Positions 35,226 to 45,597 are shown, numbered from the stretch's first letter. The stretch: 64,000 bases of DNA from Loigolactobacillus coryniformis subsp. coryniformis KCTC 3167 = DSM 20001 (GCF_002706425.1 NZ_CP017713.1:1054001-1118000); one strand, 5' to 3'. Made by a program: numbers and translations. The notes: generated by a model not told the origin, from the sequence alone.

Positions 35226-35624
35226 ATGGTAATACTTTATACTTCACCAAGCTGTACCTCCTGCCGTAAGGCTCGTGCGTGGTTGAAAGAACACGATATC
35301 CCATTTGTTGAGCGTAACATTTTTGCTGAACCACTAACTGTTCCTGAAATTAAACAGATTTTACGGATGACGGAAAGTGGCACTGAGGAAATTATCTCGA
35401 CACGTTCAAAAACATTCCAAGATCTGCATATTGACCTGGATAGTCTTTCGTTACGTAGCCTGTTTGCTCTGATTCAGCAACATCCTGGCCTAGTCAGACG
35501 ACCAATCGTCCTCGACGAAAAACGTCTGCAAGTAGGATTTAATGAAGATGAGATTCGTCGTTTCTTGCCACGCCGAGTTCGGGCATTGGAATTACGTTTA
35601 ATTAAAATGCGGGCAGGCGTCTAA
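35226..35624 (+). CDS. spx: Transcriptional regulator Spx
   Basis: ArsC-fold protein that binds the RNA polymerase alpha C-terminal domain and redirects transcription under thiol stress. The redox switch CTSC lies at about residues 10-13 in the [21 protein letters not shown]-terminus, and [15 protein letters not shown] is the conserved mid-protein segment. Starting at the ATG at 35226 (AAAGGA 9 nt upstream) it is 132 aa. Downstream lies mecA, whose product helps ClpCP degrade regulators. Confidence 0.93.
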   Translation: MVILYTSPSCTSCRKARAWLKEHDIPFVERNIFAEPLTVPEIKQILRMTESGTEEIISTRSKTFQDLHIDLDSLSLRSLFALIQQHPGLVRRPIVLDEKRLQVGFNEDEIRRFLPRRVRALELRLIKMRAGV

Positions 35625-35670
35625 CGCTTAAATATCAATAAATTATATTTGACTTTACTTATTGAATCCG

Positions 35671-35717
35671 AAAGGGACTTACTTACTGAGATTATTCCAG
35701 TAAATAGGTCTCTTTTT
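35671..35717 (+). terminator. Rho-independent terminator after spx
   Basis: AAAGGGACTTACTTACTG pairs with CAGTAAATAGGTCTCTTT (some G-U pairs), then T5. Confidence 0.75.
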
Positions 35718-35770
35718 GCCGACTTACAATGGATTTATAAAAAATAGAGTGCCTTGCTTTACAATCAGCT

Positions 35771-35811
35771 TAATTCAGGTACAATGTACTTGTAGAGATG
35801 TACCTGAATTA
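35771..35811 (+). promoter_or_regulatory. 13-bp perfect inverted repeat directly before the mecA ribosome site
   Basis: TAATTCAGGTACA (35771-35783) and TGTACCTGAATTA (35799-35811) with a 15-nt spacer. It ends about 4 nt before the GCGGGGTG ribosome site. It could be an operator or an mRNA hairpin setting mecA translation; there is no T run, so it is not a plain terminator. Confidence 0.65.
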
Positions 35812-35832
35812 GAAAAGCGGGGTGCAACAGTC

Positions 35833-36546
35833 ATGGAAATGGAACGGATTAACGATAATACGATTCGCGTTTTACTGGAAAATGATGATTTATCCGAGCG
35901 GGGCATCACGGTGCTTGATTTGCTCGGTAACCATAAACAAATTGAAAATTTCTTCTATTCGATCCTTGAAGAAGTGGATACGGATCACCAATTTCAATCA
36001 AATGATGCAGTGACTTTTCAAGTACTGCCGAACAAGAATGGTTTAGAATTATTTATTAGTAAAAATGCACCAACCAGTGGTTTGGATAGCGAGGACTTTA
36101 CCGATGATGTTGATGGGACCGACGAAGTTTCTGACTTTATCAAGCAACAGTTATTGAGTAGTGATGATAAAGGCAGTCAGCGTAAAACCACATTGAAGGC
36201 AGCGGACACTGAAGACGATGATGATTTTAGCACTTACTTGAATGATCCCGATACACCAACTAGGGAAGTCGTCCTCCAATTAAATGAGTTCGAAGATGTG
36301 ATTCAGTTAGCAAAGATTTTACGCTTAGATGGAGCGGTTTCTAATCTGTTTAGATATAAGGATGCCTTCTTTCTACATCTGATTTTCTTCGTCAATGAAA
36401 CTTCTGAGGAATCGATCAAGGACGAGCTAGCGATTGCAATGGAATACGCGAACCGGACTAATGTAACGCCGGATGTTTTATCTGAATATGGTAAGAAATT
36501 GATGGAAAAGTCAGCACTTGAATTATTGCGTTACTATTTTAAATAA
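35833..36546 (+). CDS. mecA: Adaptor protein MecA
   Basis: Delivers substrates to the ClpC-ClpP protease (ComK or sigma factors in relatives). The N-terminal substrate domain begins MEMERINDNTIRVLLENDDL, as in other lactobacilli, a linker rich in Asp/Glu/Ser follows (about residues 80-130), and the C-terminal ClpC-binding domain includes FEDVIQLAKILRLDGAVSNLFRYKDAFFL. The start at 35833 (238 aa) is chosen because GGGGTG precedes it and the 39 upstream codons overlap the inverted repeat. Confidence 0.93.
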   Translation: MEMERINDNTIRVLLENDDLSERGITVLDLLGNHKQIENFFYSILEEVDTDHQFQSNDAVTFQVLPNKNGLELFISKNAPTSGLDSEDFTDDVDGTDEVSDFIKQQLLSSDDKGSQRKTTLKAADTEDDDDFSTYLNDPDTPTREVVLQLNEFEDVIQLAKILRLDGAVSNLFRYKDAFFLHLIFFVNETSEESIKDELAIAMEYANRTNVTPDVLSEYGKKLMEKSALELLRYYFK

Positions 36547-36598
36547 CCACAACTAATCGGCGATGATCGTTTATCGGCGGTTTTTTGTTTGCGGTAAA

Positions 36599-36632
36599 AT
36601 AAAAATCCATGTCAACTGCGACATGGATTTTT
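36599..36632. terminator. Bidirectional terminator between mecA and nrdF
   Basis: AAAAATCCATGTC pairs perfectly with GACATGGATTTTT around a short loop; it sits between convergent genes. Confidence 0.9.
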
Positions 36633-36638
36633 GCGTAT

Positions 36639-37625
36639 CTATTTTGCTTTCGGTTCTTTTGGTGCGCCAATGTTATAATCGCTGTCGTGCATCGCTTCAA
36701 CTTCACCTAAGCGATAGCCATTGCCGACTTGGGAGAAGAAATCATGATTTGCGGTAGAAGTGGAGATACCATTCATGACGATTGGATTCACATCGCTTTC
36801 GGTATCCGGGAATAAAGCATTTTGGCCTAAGTTCATCAGCGCTTTATTGGCATTGTAACGGACAAAAGTCAATACTTCCTCAGTCCAACCGACTTGATCA
36901 TAGAGCAGATGGGTATATTTTTCTTCATTAGCGTATAGCTTATATAAAAAGTCGAACAACCAATCTTGTAGTTCTTGCTGCTGATTTTGACCTAGTTGAT
37001 TGAATCCTAATTGAAATTTGTAACCAATATAAGTACCATGAACGGATTCGTCCCGGAGAATCAATTTAATAATCTCAGCGACGTTAGCGAGTTTGTTATT
37101 GCCCAAATAATAAAGTGGTGTGTAGAAACCAGAATAAAATAGACAAGTTTCTAAGAACACGTTGGCGATTTTTTTCTTTAAGGGATCGGTTTCGTCGTGA
37201 TAGATTTGGTTGATCCATTGTGCTTTGTTTTGCAGGTATTCTTCGTTGTCACTCCACTGAAAGATTTCGGTGATCTCAGTGTCAGTATTTAAGGTTGAGA
37301 AAATCGTTGAATAACTTTTAGCATGGACTGATTCCATAAACTGAATGTTATTCAAAACGGCAGTTTCGTGCGGGGTACGCACATCTTTGCGTAAAGCCGC
37401 TAAACCATCTTGAGACTGGAGCGTGTCCAATAAAGTTAAGCCACCAAAAACGTGGCCAACCAACCATTGATGAGCGTCATCTAAGGTGCGCCAGTCGTCT
37501 AAATCATTGGAAACGGGGATTCTGGTATCCAACCAAAATTGTTCAGTCAGTTTTTCCCATGTGGCTTTATCAATTGCGTCTGAAACGGCATTCCAGTTGA
37601 CCGCCGCGTAGTTATTTGTTGTCAT
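36639..37625 (-). CDS. nrdF: Class Ib ribonucleotide reductase, beta (radical) subunit
   Basis: Holds the dimanganese or diiron tyrosyl-radical cofactor for NrdE. Ligand motifs visible include FMESVHAKSYS (Glu and His), ETCLFYSGF with the helix around the radical tyrosine, and DESVHGTYIGYKFQLG. It is 328 aa, usual for NrdF. It has its own GAAAGGAAG site and follows nrdE on the minus strand at short distance. No nrdI (the flavodoxin that activates the Mn form) is in this locus. Confidence 0.95.
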   Translation of the reverse strand: MTTNNYAAVNWNAVSDAIDKATWEKLTEQFWLDTRIPVSNDLDDWRTLDDAHQWLVGHVFGGLTLLDTLQSQDGLAALRKDVRTPHETAVLNNIQFMESVHAKSYSTIFSTLNTDTEITEIFQWSDNEEYLQNKAQWINQIYHDETDPLKKKIANVFLETCLFYSGFYTPLYYLGNNKLANVAEIIKLILRDESVHGTYIGYKFQLGFNQLGQNQQQELQDWLFDFLYKLYANEEKYTHLLYDQVGWTEEVLTFVRYNANKALMNLGQNALFPDTESDVNPIVMNGISTSTANHDFFSQVGNGYRLGEVEAMHDSDYNIGAPKEPKAK

Positions 37626-37682
37626 TTATTGTCTTCCTTTCGCCAATGCACTTTTCTATTGAATGTATCAATATCGGTAATG

Positions 37683-39854
37683 CTAGATTACGCAACTTTC
37701 ACAGGCGTTTGAGCCGATCTCATCTTCGTCATCGGTGTATGTGCGGATATAGTAAATTGACTTGATACCCTTGTTATAAGCATAATTACGCAAAATATTG
37801 AGATCACGCGTAGTCATTTTATCAGTTTCACCATTTTTCCATTCGTACAAGCCAGTTGGAATCGTCGAGCGCATAAATAAGGTCATGCTCATTCCTTGGT
37901 CAACGTGTTGTTGGGCAGTGGCGTAAATGTCGATCACGTGGCGCATATCCATGTCATAGGCCGAGGTGTAATAAGGCATCGTATCATTGGACAAATAAGG
38001 TGCCGGATAATAAATGGTGCCGATCTTCTTTTCTTGACGGTCTTCGATCCGATTAACGATCGGCTGTAAACTAGCCGAAGTATCATTAATGTAAGAGATC
38101 GAACCATTTGGGGCAACGGCTAAACGATTTTGGTGGTAAAGACCGTCGCGCATAACGTCCGCTTTTAGCGCTTGCCAGTCGGCTTGCGTTGGGATGAAAA
38201 TATCTTTGAATAGTGTCTTGACCTTAGCTGTTTCCGGTTGCCAAGTTTGGTTGACGTATTGATCAAAGTAACTGCCATCAGCGTATTGACTCTTTTCAAA
38301 GTTAACAAAAGTTTCCTTACGTTCGCGGGCAATCTCATTGGAAGCTTTCAGTGACCAGTAGTTAAGCAGCATAAAGTAAATATTAGTAAAATCTAAACTA
38401 GCTTGGTCGCCATACATCATATGTTCCTTTGCAAAATAGCTGTGTAAGCCCATTGCACCAAGGCCAATCGTATGTGCTTGGCGGTTACCGTTTTGTACTG
38501 AAGGGACCACGTCGATGTTTGAATTATCAGTTACAAAAGTTAAAGCACGAACCATCGTTTTAACAGAATGGCCAAAATCTGGTGAATGCATTAAGTTAGG
38601 GATGTTAGTTGAACCTAAGTTACAGCTAATATCTGTTCCTAGTTCATCATAGCCTTGTTCATTGTTGACGATCGATGGTCGCTGTACTTGTAAAACTTCA
38701 GAACACAGATTACTCATGATGATTTTGCCGTCAATTGGGTTGGCCCGATTGGCAATATCGACGTTGATAATATAAGGGTAGCCAGATTCTTGTTGTAACT
38801 TACTGATTTCGTTTTCTAAATCACGGGCCTTGATTTTCTTGTGATGAATTGCTGGGTTAGCGACCATATTATCGTATTCCGCAGTAATATCAACATAAGA
38901 GAATGGGGTGCCATAAACACGTTCAACATCGTAAGGACTAAATAAGTACATATCGGCATTTTGTCGGGCTAATTCGTAAAACTTATCAGGGACGATCACA
39001 CCTAAGGACAACGTTTTTAAACGATATTTTTCGTCAGCATTTTCTTTCTTGGCCCCTAAAAAGGCAATGATATCGGGATGGAAGACGTTTAGATAAACGA
39101 CCCCAGCACCTTGGCGCTGACCTAGTTGGTTGGAGTAACTGAAGGAGTCCTCCAATAATTTCATAACCGGTAGGACGCCAGACGCTGCACCTTCGACATG
39201 TTTGATTGGGTCACCAGCGCCACGTAAATTAGAGAGTGTGATGCCGACACCGCCACCGATACGTGATAATTGCAAAGCGGAATTGATCGTGCGGCCAATT
39301 GAGTTCATATCGTCAGTCGTTTGCAGCAAGAAGCAGGAAACTAGTTCGCCACGACGCGCCCGACCAGCGTTCAAAAAGCTAGGGGTTGCTGGCTGATATC
39401 GTTGGTGGATCATTTCACTCGCAATATCGCGGGCGATTTGCTCATCGCCATCGGCAAAATAGAGTGCATTGAATAGAACGCGATCAGCGAAATTTTCCAA
39501 ATAGTAGGCATTATCGTCAGTTTTTAATGCGTATTGAGCATAAAATTTATAAGCAGCCATAAATGATTTAAACTGAAAATTAGCTGCGGCTAATTCATCG
39601 TGCAGTGCTTCCATAAAAGTTAGCGAATATTTACTAATAAAGTCGCTTTCCAAATAATTATGTTCTAGCAGGTAATCTAAGCGTGCTTTAAAACTGGGAA
39701 ATGTTTTTGTGTTGGGTTTAACATTTTCCGCTAAGAAGGCTTGTAACGCTTCTTGATCCTTATTCAGAGGAATTTGACCATCAACGGGAATATTGATCTG
39801 ATTGTTTAGCGCGTAATAAGACACATTTTGACTATCGATCGTTTTTAAAGACAA
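37683..39854 (-). CDS. nrdE: Class Ib ribonucleotide reductase, alpha (catalytic) subunit
   Basis: Reduces ribonucleoside diphosphates. The 723-aa protein lacks an extended N-terminal ATP-cone, as expected for class Ib. Substrate-site motifs include LVSCFLLQTTDDMNSI, SRIGGGVGITLSNLRG, NLCSEVLQ and the barrel-end GSISYINDTSAS, and the C-terminal redox pair is CESC. It starts with a TTG at 39854, with AGGA 7-8 nt upstream. A terminator-like hairpin lies between nrdH and nrdE. Confidence 0.95.
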   Translation of the reverse strand: MSLKTIDSQNVSYYALNNQINIPVDGQIPLNKDQEALQAFLAENVKPNTKTFPSFKARLDYLLEHNYLESDFISKYSLTFMEALHDELAAANFQFKSFMAAYKFYAQYALKTDDNAYYLENFADRVLFNALYFADGDEQIARDIASEMIHQRYQPATPSFLNAGRARRGELVSCFLLQTTDDMNSIGRTINSALQLSRIGGGVGITLSNLRGAGDPIKHVEGAASGVLPVMKLLEDSFSYSNQLGQRQGAGVVYLNVFHPDIIAFLGAKKENADEKYRLKTLSLGVIVPDKFYELARQNADMYLFSPYDVERVYGTPFSYVDITAEYDNMVANPAIHHKKIKARDLENEISKLQQESGYPYIINVDIANRANPIDGKIIMSNLCSEVLQVQRPSIVNNEQGYDELGTDISCNLGSTNIPNLMHSPDFGHSVKTMVRALTFVTDNSNIDVVPSVQNGNRQAHTIGLGAMGLHSYFAKEHMMYGDQASLDFTNIYFMLLNYWSLKASNEIARERKETFVNFEKSQYADGSYFDQYVNQTWQPETAKVKTLFKDIFIPTQADWQALKADVMRDGLYHQNRLAVAPNGSISYINDTSASLQPIVNRIEDRQEKKIGTIYYPAPYLSNDTMPYYTSAYDMDMRHVIDIYATAQQHVDQGMSMTLFMRSTIPTGLYEWKNGETDKMTTRDLNILRNYAYNKGIKSIYYIRTYTDDEDEIGSNACESCVI

Positions 39855-39900
39855 GATGATTCCTACTTTCTATAGGGGTGTTGGGGGAAACTATTTGACC

Positions 39901-39968
39901 AAAAATAAAAAGCACAAGATCAAAGACAACTCAACAGATTTAGCTGAGTGTGCTGGATCATGTGCTAG
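39901..39968 (-). terminator. Terminator-like hairpin between nrdH and nrdE
   Basis: On the minus strand AGCACA..GATC pairs with GATC..TGTGCT, an inner ACTCA/TGAGT stem sits in the loop, and a T-rich tract follows. It would reduce nrdEF relative to nrdH transcripts or act as an attenuator. Confidence 0.65.
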
Positions 39969-39988
39969 CAAGAACGGAGAGTGATGAC

Positions 39989-40216
39989 CTAAACTGCTAA
40001 TTGGCGCAGTTGATCAGGCCGGAAGCCAAAGAAACTAACATTAGGTGCTTCAACCACTGGCGTTGCTTGATAACCCTTTTCCTTTAGATAATCAACATAT
40101 TCAGGTTCTTGATCAATATTGTGTTCGGTAAAGGGAATATTGTGTTCCTTCAGGAAACGTTCAGTCATGCGGCATTGAACACAGCCATTTTTGGTGTACA
40201 CAGTTAGTTTATTCAT
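39989..40216 (-). CDS. nrdH: Glutaredoxin-like electron donor NrdH
   Basis: Reduces the NrdE C-terminal disulphide. The active site CVQC is near the N-terminus (TKNGCVQCRMTERFLKEH), and the C-terminal GFRPDQLRQL is the family signature. AAGGA lies 9 nt before the ATG at 40216, giving 75 aa; a TTG at 40225 would overlap that site. First gene of nrdHEF, behind paired NrdR boxes. Confidence 0.94.
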   Translation of the reverse strand: MNKLTVYTKNGCVQCRMTERFLKEHNIPFTEHNIDQEPEYVDYLKEKGYQATPVVEAPNVSFFGFRPDQLRQLAV

Positions 40217-40304
40217 TACGCTCAATCCTTATCTATATTAGTTAAATTATATTTTTGTTTGTGTTATCAGTATAAAGGCTCACTAACAAAAAATCAATAA
40301 AAAA

Positions 40305-40352
40305 ACACCATATTTTGTGTTTGTAATATTATCTAAACACAAAATATGGTGT
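40305..40352 (-). promoter_or_regulatory. Paired NrdR boxes upstream of nrdHEF
   Basis: ACACCATATTTTGTGT (40305-40320) and ACACAAAATATGGTGT (40337-40352) each fit the 16-bp NrdR box, are exact reverse complements, and start 32 bp apart, three helical turns. The same sequences also make an extended perfect hairpin (18 bp per arm). Confidence 0.85.
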
Positions 40353-40490
40353 GTGATTGTTTGCCGCTATTTTTCTGTTAAAATAAGTTTAACATAGAAT
40401 TTTATATACGGGAAAACTTTTGTTGTGCAGTTGGCGCTGTAAATTGATGAAAACAGATCGTAGCGCCACTATACAGGAAGGAAATTAATT

Positions 40491-41099
40491 TTGGCAAATT
40501 ATTATTATTCAAAAAATCCAGACGTGGTTCATGATCAGCAAGAATGGAACTTTACCTTGCGGGGACAAGCAATGACTTTTGTAACTGATAACGGTGTTTT
40601 TTCTAAGCGAACCGTTGATTTTGGTACGCGAACATTACTGGATACGTTTAGCTTCGCTGATTTACCGGCGGGACCGTTGTTAGATGTCGGTGCTGGTTAT
40701 GGGCCGATCGGTTTGACGTTAGCGAAAGAACAGCCACAACGACAGGTGGATCTGGTGGACGTCAATGAATTAGCATTGAGTTTAGCACGCGAAAATGCCA
40801 CACGCAATCAAATCACTAACGTCAAAATTTTCTCATCAGATCAGTATGCAGCTGTTACTGGACAGTACGCGGCCATTTTAACTAATCCGCCAATTCGAGC
40901 CGGCAAATCAGTAGTACATGGTATTTTAAGTGGTGCGCATGCACATTTAGTCCCCAACGGTGTTCTAACCGTGGTGATCCAGAAAAAGCAGGGTGCGCCA
41001 TCAGCACAGCAGAAAATGGAAGAAGTGTTTGGTAACGTTGCAGTGTTGGCTAAAAACAAAGGTTACTTTATTTTGCAAAGTCGACGGCTAGCTAATTAA
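40491..41099 (+). CDS. Class I SAM-dependent methyltransferase, RsmC/YbxB-like
   Basis: A 202-residue protein with the SAM motif LLDVGAGYGPIGLTLA (about residues 64-79), an acidic DLVDVNELAL segment and the NPPIRAGK signature of N2-guanine methyltransferases of the RsmC group; the N-terminal YYSKNPDVVHDQQEWNFTL is shared with YbxB proteins. The target is probably 16S rRNA guanine, but position specificity is unknown. TTG start preceded by AGGAAGGAA. Confidence 0.87.
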   Translation: MANYYYSKNPDVVHDQQEWNFTLRGQAMTFVTDNGVFSKRTVDFGTRTLLDTFSFADLPAGPLLDVGAGYGPIGLTLAKEQPQRQVDLVDVNELALSLARENATRNQITNVKIFSSDQYAAVTGQYAAILTNPPIRAGKSVVHGILSGAHAHLVPNGVLTVVIQKKQGAPSAQQKMEEVFGNVAVLAKNKGYFILQSRRLAN

Positions 41100-41170
41100 T
41101 ACGGTTACATGTGATTTTGTGTTAGACTATAGCCATAGCAAGTATCTGATTATTACGAGGAGGCTCACCC

Positions 41171-41515
41171 ATGAAAACAGGACAAAAACTTTTGCTTGGA
41201 ATTGGTGTTACAGCTGCTGTAGCTGCGGCTGGCGCGTATTTAGCGGCGGATGCATTATTGGATAAATTGCAGAGTTATAAGAATCGTAATCGGGTCAAAT
41301 CGTACGTCAAAGATAATTTAAATGGCAATCAGCATGTGTTAGATTTTGTTGATCGTTTAAATGATGATGATATTGATCATTTACTGCAAATGGCAGATAA
41401 GCTCGGCGATGTACGTGATCGGGTGAGTGATTACTCTGAACGGTTCCAAGATAAGGCCAGTGATTGGCGTGAACTTCTAAGTGATTATATGAAGAAAAAA
41501 CAAAGTGATGAATAG
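41171..41515 (+). CDS. Small membrane-anchored hypothetical protein, 114 aa
   Basis: One N-terminal hydrophobic helix (LLLGIGVTAAVAAAGAYLAADALL, residues about 7-30) followed by a highly charged, probably helical tail with heptad-like spacing. It resembles YtxH-type envelope-stress proteins in layout but lacks a clear family motif. GAGGAGG precedes the ATG. No function can be given. Confidence 0.7.
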   Translation: MKTGQKLLLGIGVTAAVAAAGAYLAADALLDKLQSYKNRNRVKSYVKDNLNGNQHVLDFVDRLNDDDIDHLLQMADKLGDVRDRVSDYSERFQDKASDWRELLSDYMKKKQSDE

Positions 41516-41580
41516 GCGATCTGCCTATTTATTATTGAAATAACTGTAATATTTATTATGACAATATGAGGTGAGATTAA

Positions 41581-42420
41581 ATGCAGCAAGTTAAATTTGA
41601 TCAGGTACAGCTACCAGCATTGGGCATGGGTACTTGGCATATGGGGGATCAAGCGGCAAAAAGGGATGCTGAAATCAAGGCATTACGCTATGGTTTAGAT
41701 CATGGCTTGCGTGTCATTGATACAGCGGAAATGTATGGTTCTGGCCGTTCGGAATCATTAGTTGGTACGGCTATTCAACCTTATTCACGGCAAGATTTTT
41801 TTATTATTTCCAAATTCTATCCTCAAAATGCCACTAAACAGCGAATGCAGCAAAGTCTAACGGCTAGTTTACAGCGTCTTGGGACTGATTATTTAGACTT
41901 ATACTTACTTCATTGGCGCGGCCGTGTGCCGTTGGCAGAAACAGTTGCTGGTTTGGAAGATTTAAAGCGAGCGGGAAAAATTCGTCATTGGGGAGTTTCT
42001 AATTTTGATCAAGCTGATTTATTAGAGTTGCAGCAGATCAATGCCGGCCAAAACTTAGCGGCTAATGAAGATCTGTATAACTTAGGTGCGCGTGGGGTTG
42101 AATTTGATGTTTTACCCTGGCAACAACAACGACAAATTCCGTTCATCGCTTATTCACCGGTTGCACAAGGGGATAAGCGTTTCAATAATGATGCAGTTGT
42201 CCAAGCGGTTGCAGCGGCACATAATTTAAGTGCACAACAAGTTTTGCTGGCTTGGACTTTACGGCAACCTAATCTGTTGGCGATTCCGCAAACCAGTAAT
42301 TGGCAGCATATGCAGGCTAATATTGCGGCTGCAGATATTATTTTGACAACGGCTGAATTAACCGCGCTTGATCGTGAGTTTCCGGCGCCAACACGCAAGC
42401 AGCCTTTAGAAATTATTTAG
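41581..42420 (+). CDS. Aldo/keto reductase
   Basis: NAD(P)H-dependent oxidoreductase of 279 aa. The catalytic tetrad can be placed: D and Y in VIDTAEMYGSGRSESLVG, K in FFIISKFYP, H in YLLHWRG. The cofactor-binding IPQTSNWQH stands where most members have IPK.S, so coenzyme preference may differ. A physiological substrate cannot be assigned. Confidence 0.88.
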   Translation: MQQVKFDQVQLPALGMGTWHMGDQAAKRDAEIKALRYGLDHGLRVIDTAEMYGSGRSESLVGTAIQPYSRQDFFIISKFYPQNATKQRMQQSLTASLQRLGTDYLDLYLLHWRGRVPLAETVAGLEDLKRAGKIRHWGVSNFDQADLLELQQINAGQNLAANEDLYNLGARGVEFDVLPWQQQRQIPFIAYSPVAQGDKRFNNDAVVQAVAAAHNLSAQQVLLAWTLRQPNLLAIPQTSNWQHMQANIAAADIILTTAELTALDREFPAPTRKQPLEII

Positions 42421-42477
42421 TTTTTCGTTGAGTGAATTATGCTAGACTAAATAGATAGTAGAGCGAGAGGTGAGCTG

Positions 42478-43005
42478 ATGGTTCAATTCACAGCAGCAGA
42501 AAAAGAACAATATATGCGTGAAGCATTATTTGAGGCACAATCAGCGGCCCAAATTGGTGAGGTTCCGATCGGTGCAGTGGTTGTGCGTCAGGGTGAGATT
42601 ATTGGTCGCGGACATAATATTCGTGAGCATACCCAAGACGCAACGACCCATGCTGAAATTCTGGCGATCCAAGAAGCTTGTTTAAATTTAAAAAGTTGGC
42701 GTTTAGAGGATGCAGCGCTTTTTGTTACATTGGAGCCATGTCCGATGTGCAGTGGCGCAATTATTAATTCGCGGATCGCAGCGGTTTACTATGGAGCTAC
42801 TGATCCTAAGGCGGGGACGGCCGGTACTTTTATGAATTTATTGACGGATACGCGCTTTAATCATCAAGCAACTGTGGAATCAGGTGTATTAGCCGATCAG
42901 GCCCAAGCACAATTACGAAAATTTTTCCGTGGCATTCGTGCGCAGCGAAAAGCGGCCAAACAAGCAACTCGAGAAAAATTAGCAAAAGATGACGTAAAGG
43001 ACTAG
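42478..43005 (+). CDS. tadA: tRNA-specific adenosine deaminase
   Basis: Converts A34 to inosine in tRNA-Arg(ACG). The zinc-dependent deaminase motifs are HAEI (THAEILAIQEAC) and PCPMC (LEPCPMCSGAI). It is 175 aa with a basic C-terminal tail. AGAGGTGAG precedes the ATG. The order tadA-ffs-dnaX is as in many Firmicutes. Confidence 0.94.
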   Translation: MVQFTAAEKEQYMREALFEAQSAAQIGEVPIGAVVVRQGEIIGRGHNIREHTQDATTHAEILAIQEACLNLKSWRLEDAALFVTLEPCPMCSGAIINSRIAAVYYGATDPKAGTAGTFMNLLTDTRFNHQATVESGVLADQAQAQLRKFFRGIRAQRKAAKQATREKLAKDDVKD

Positions 43006-43025
43006 CTTTTTTGAGCCAGGTCTAA

Positions 43026-43031
43026 TATAAT
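43026..43031 (+). promoter_or_regulatory. -10 box for the SRP RNA
   Basis: TATAAT at 43026-43031, seven bases before the predicted RNA start; the -35 region is weak. Confidence 0.55.
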
Positions 43032-43037
43032 AAGTAT

Positions 43038-43130
43038 TGCCGCAAGGCCTTAAGGCAATGGTGTGCTTACGAATCGTGTCAGGTTCGGAAGAAAGCAGCA
43101 CTAAGTAGGATACGTCATGTGCCTTTTGTT
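43038..43130 (+). ncRNA. ffs: Signal recognition particle RNA, small bacterial type
   Basis: The conserved SRP tip is read directly: GTCAGGTTCGGAAGAAAGCA followed by GCAC, corresponding to the GGAA tetraloop and the asymmetric loop bound by Ffh. Flanking arms GGCA.TGGTG and CATGTGCC close the helix. Position between tadA and dnaX agrees. There is no Alu domain, so it is the short form. The ends are approximate (promoter -10 box and the terminal T tract). Confidence 0.9.
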
Positions 43131-43255
43131 TATTTGAATTGAGACAGCTCTTAGTTGACCATAGACTAAGAGCTTTTATTTTGAGCTTTATGGTTATTGA
43201 TCGTTAAATGGGTGCTGGATTTGGCGATTTGATCAATGAACCATTTTAATTGGGA

Positions 43256-43371
43256 AAACGTGCAAAAAAGGCAGATTATTGTGTATAGCTACGCTAGCCA
43301 AACGAGTCACTTCATGTCTCTTATTGCCTGGCTAGTACTTCATAATCTGAGCGCTTTTTTGACACTCTAGG
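43256..43371 (+). repeat. Family B long-hairpin repeat before dnaX
   Basis: AAAAAAGGCAGATTAT pairs with ATAATCT..GCTTTTTT, with an inner CTAGCCA / TGGCTAG stem; then GACACTCTAGG. It resembles an intrinsic terminator and runs straight into a family A unit. Confidence 0.75.
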
Positions 43372-43476
43372 GCCATGATTCTTGCGGTACGGTTTTTTGC
43401 CACAAGAATGGTTATCGTCCGTAACATCGAAGTTTATTAGCGTATTTGGCTAATAAACTACCTTAATTGTGAAGTA
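43372..43476 (+). repeat. Family A two-hairpin repeat before dnaX
   Basis: GCCATGATTCTTGCGG.. / GCCACAAGAAT hairpin, linker ATGGTTATCGTCCGTAACAT, hairpin TTTATTAGC / GCTAATAAA, then TTAATTGTGAAGTAGA, directly followed by the AAAGGA ribosome site of dnaX. Single unit, no leading half-repeat; the family B tail takes its place. Confidence 0.8.
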
Positions 43477-43486
43477 GAAAGGAAGC

Positions 43487-45187
<1,701 letters not shown>

Positions 45188-45216
45188 AATTTTATCTCTT
45201 GAAAGGATGATCAACT

Positions 45217-45528
45217 ATGATGCGTGGCGGAAATATGCAAGGTATGATGAAGCAAATGAAAAAATTACAAAAAGAAATGGCTCAGGCACAGGAAGAGTTA
45301 AATGCGCAAGAATTTAAAGGTGCTGCTAGCGATGACGCAGTTGTGGTGACTTTTAACGGCGAAAAGAAAATGCAAGATATCCAGATCAAAGCCGAAGCTA
45401 TCGATCCGGAAGATCCTGACATGTTACAAGATTTGATTATTATGGCAGTTAACAATGCATTGACCAAGGTTGATCAAGAAACTGAACAAAAAATGGGTAA
45501 ATACACCCGCGGTTTACCAGGAATGTAG
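45217..45528 (+). CDS. YbaB/EbfC family nucleoid-associated protein
   Basis: A 103-residue DNA-binding protein with an N-terminal Met/Lys/Gln-rich helix ([19 protein letters not shown]) and the domain core [16 protein letters not shown]...[14 protein letters not shown]. Found between dnaX and recR across Firmicutes. GAAAGGA precedes the ATG pair. Confidence 0.92.
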   Translation: MMRGGNMQGMMKQMKKLQKEMAQAQEELNAQEFKGAASDDAVVVTFNGEKKMQDIQIKAEAIDPEDPDMLQDLIIMAVNNALTKVDQETEQKMGKYTRGLPGM

Positions 45529-45597
45529 CTTTTAGATATATTTTAAGGTACGGCTAGTTAAGTTTATGAAGATGTGTTTATTAGTATAAACGTGGTC

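Noticed and set aside
40305-40352. Intrinsic terminator upstream of nrdH
   Set aside because: Although a perfect hairpin, each arm fits the NrdR box and the spacing is a whole number of helical turns; there is no T run directly after either arm.
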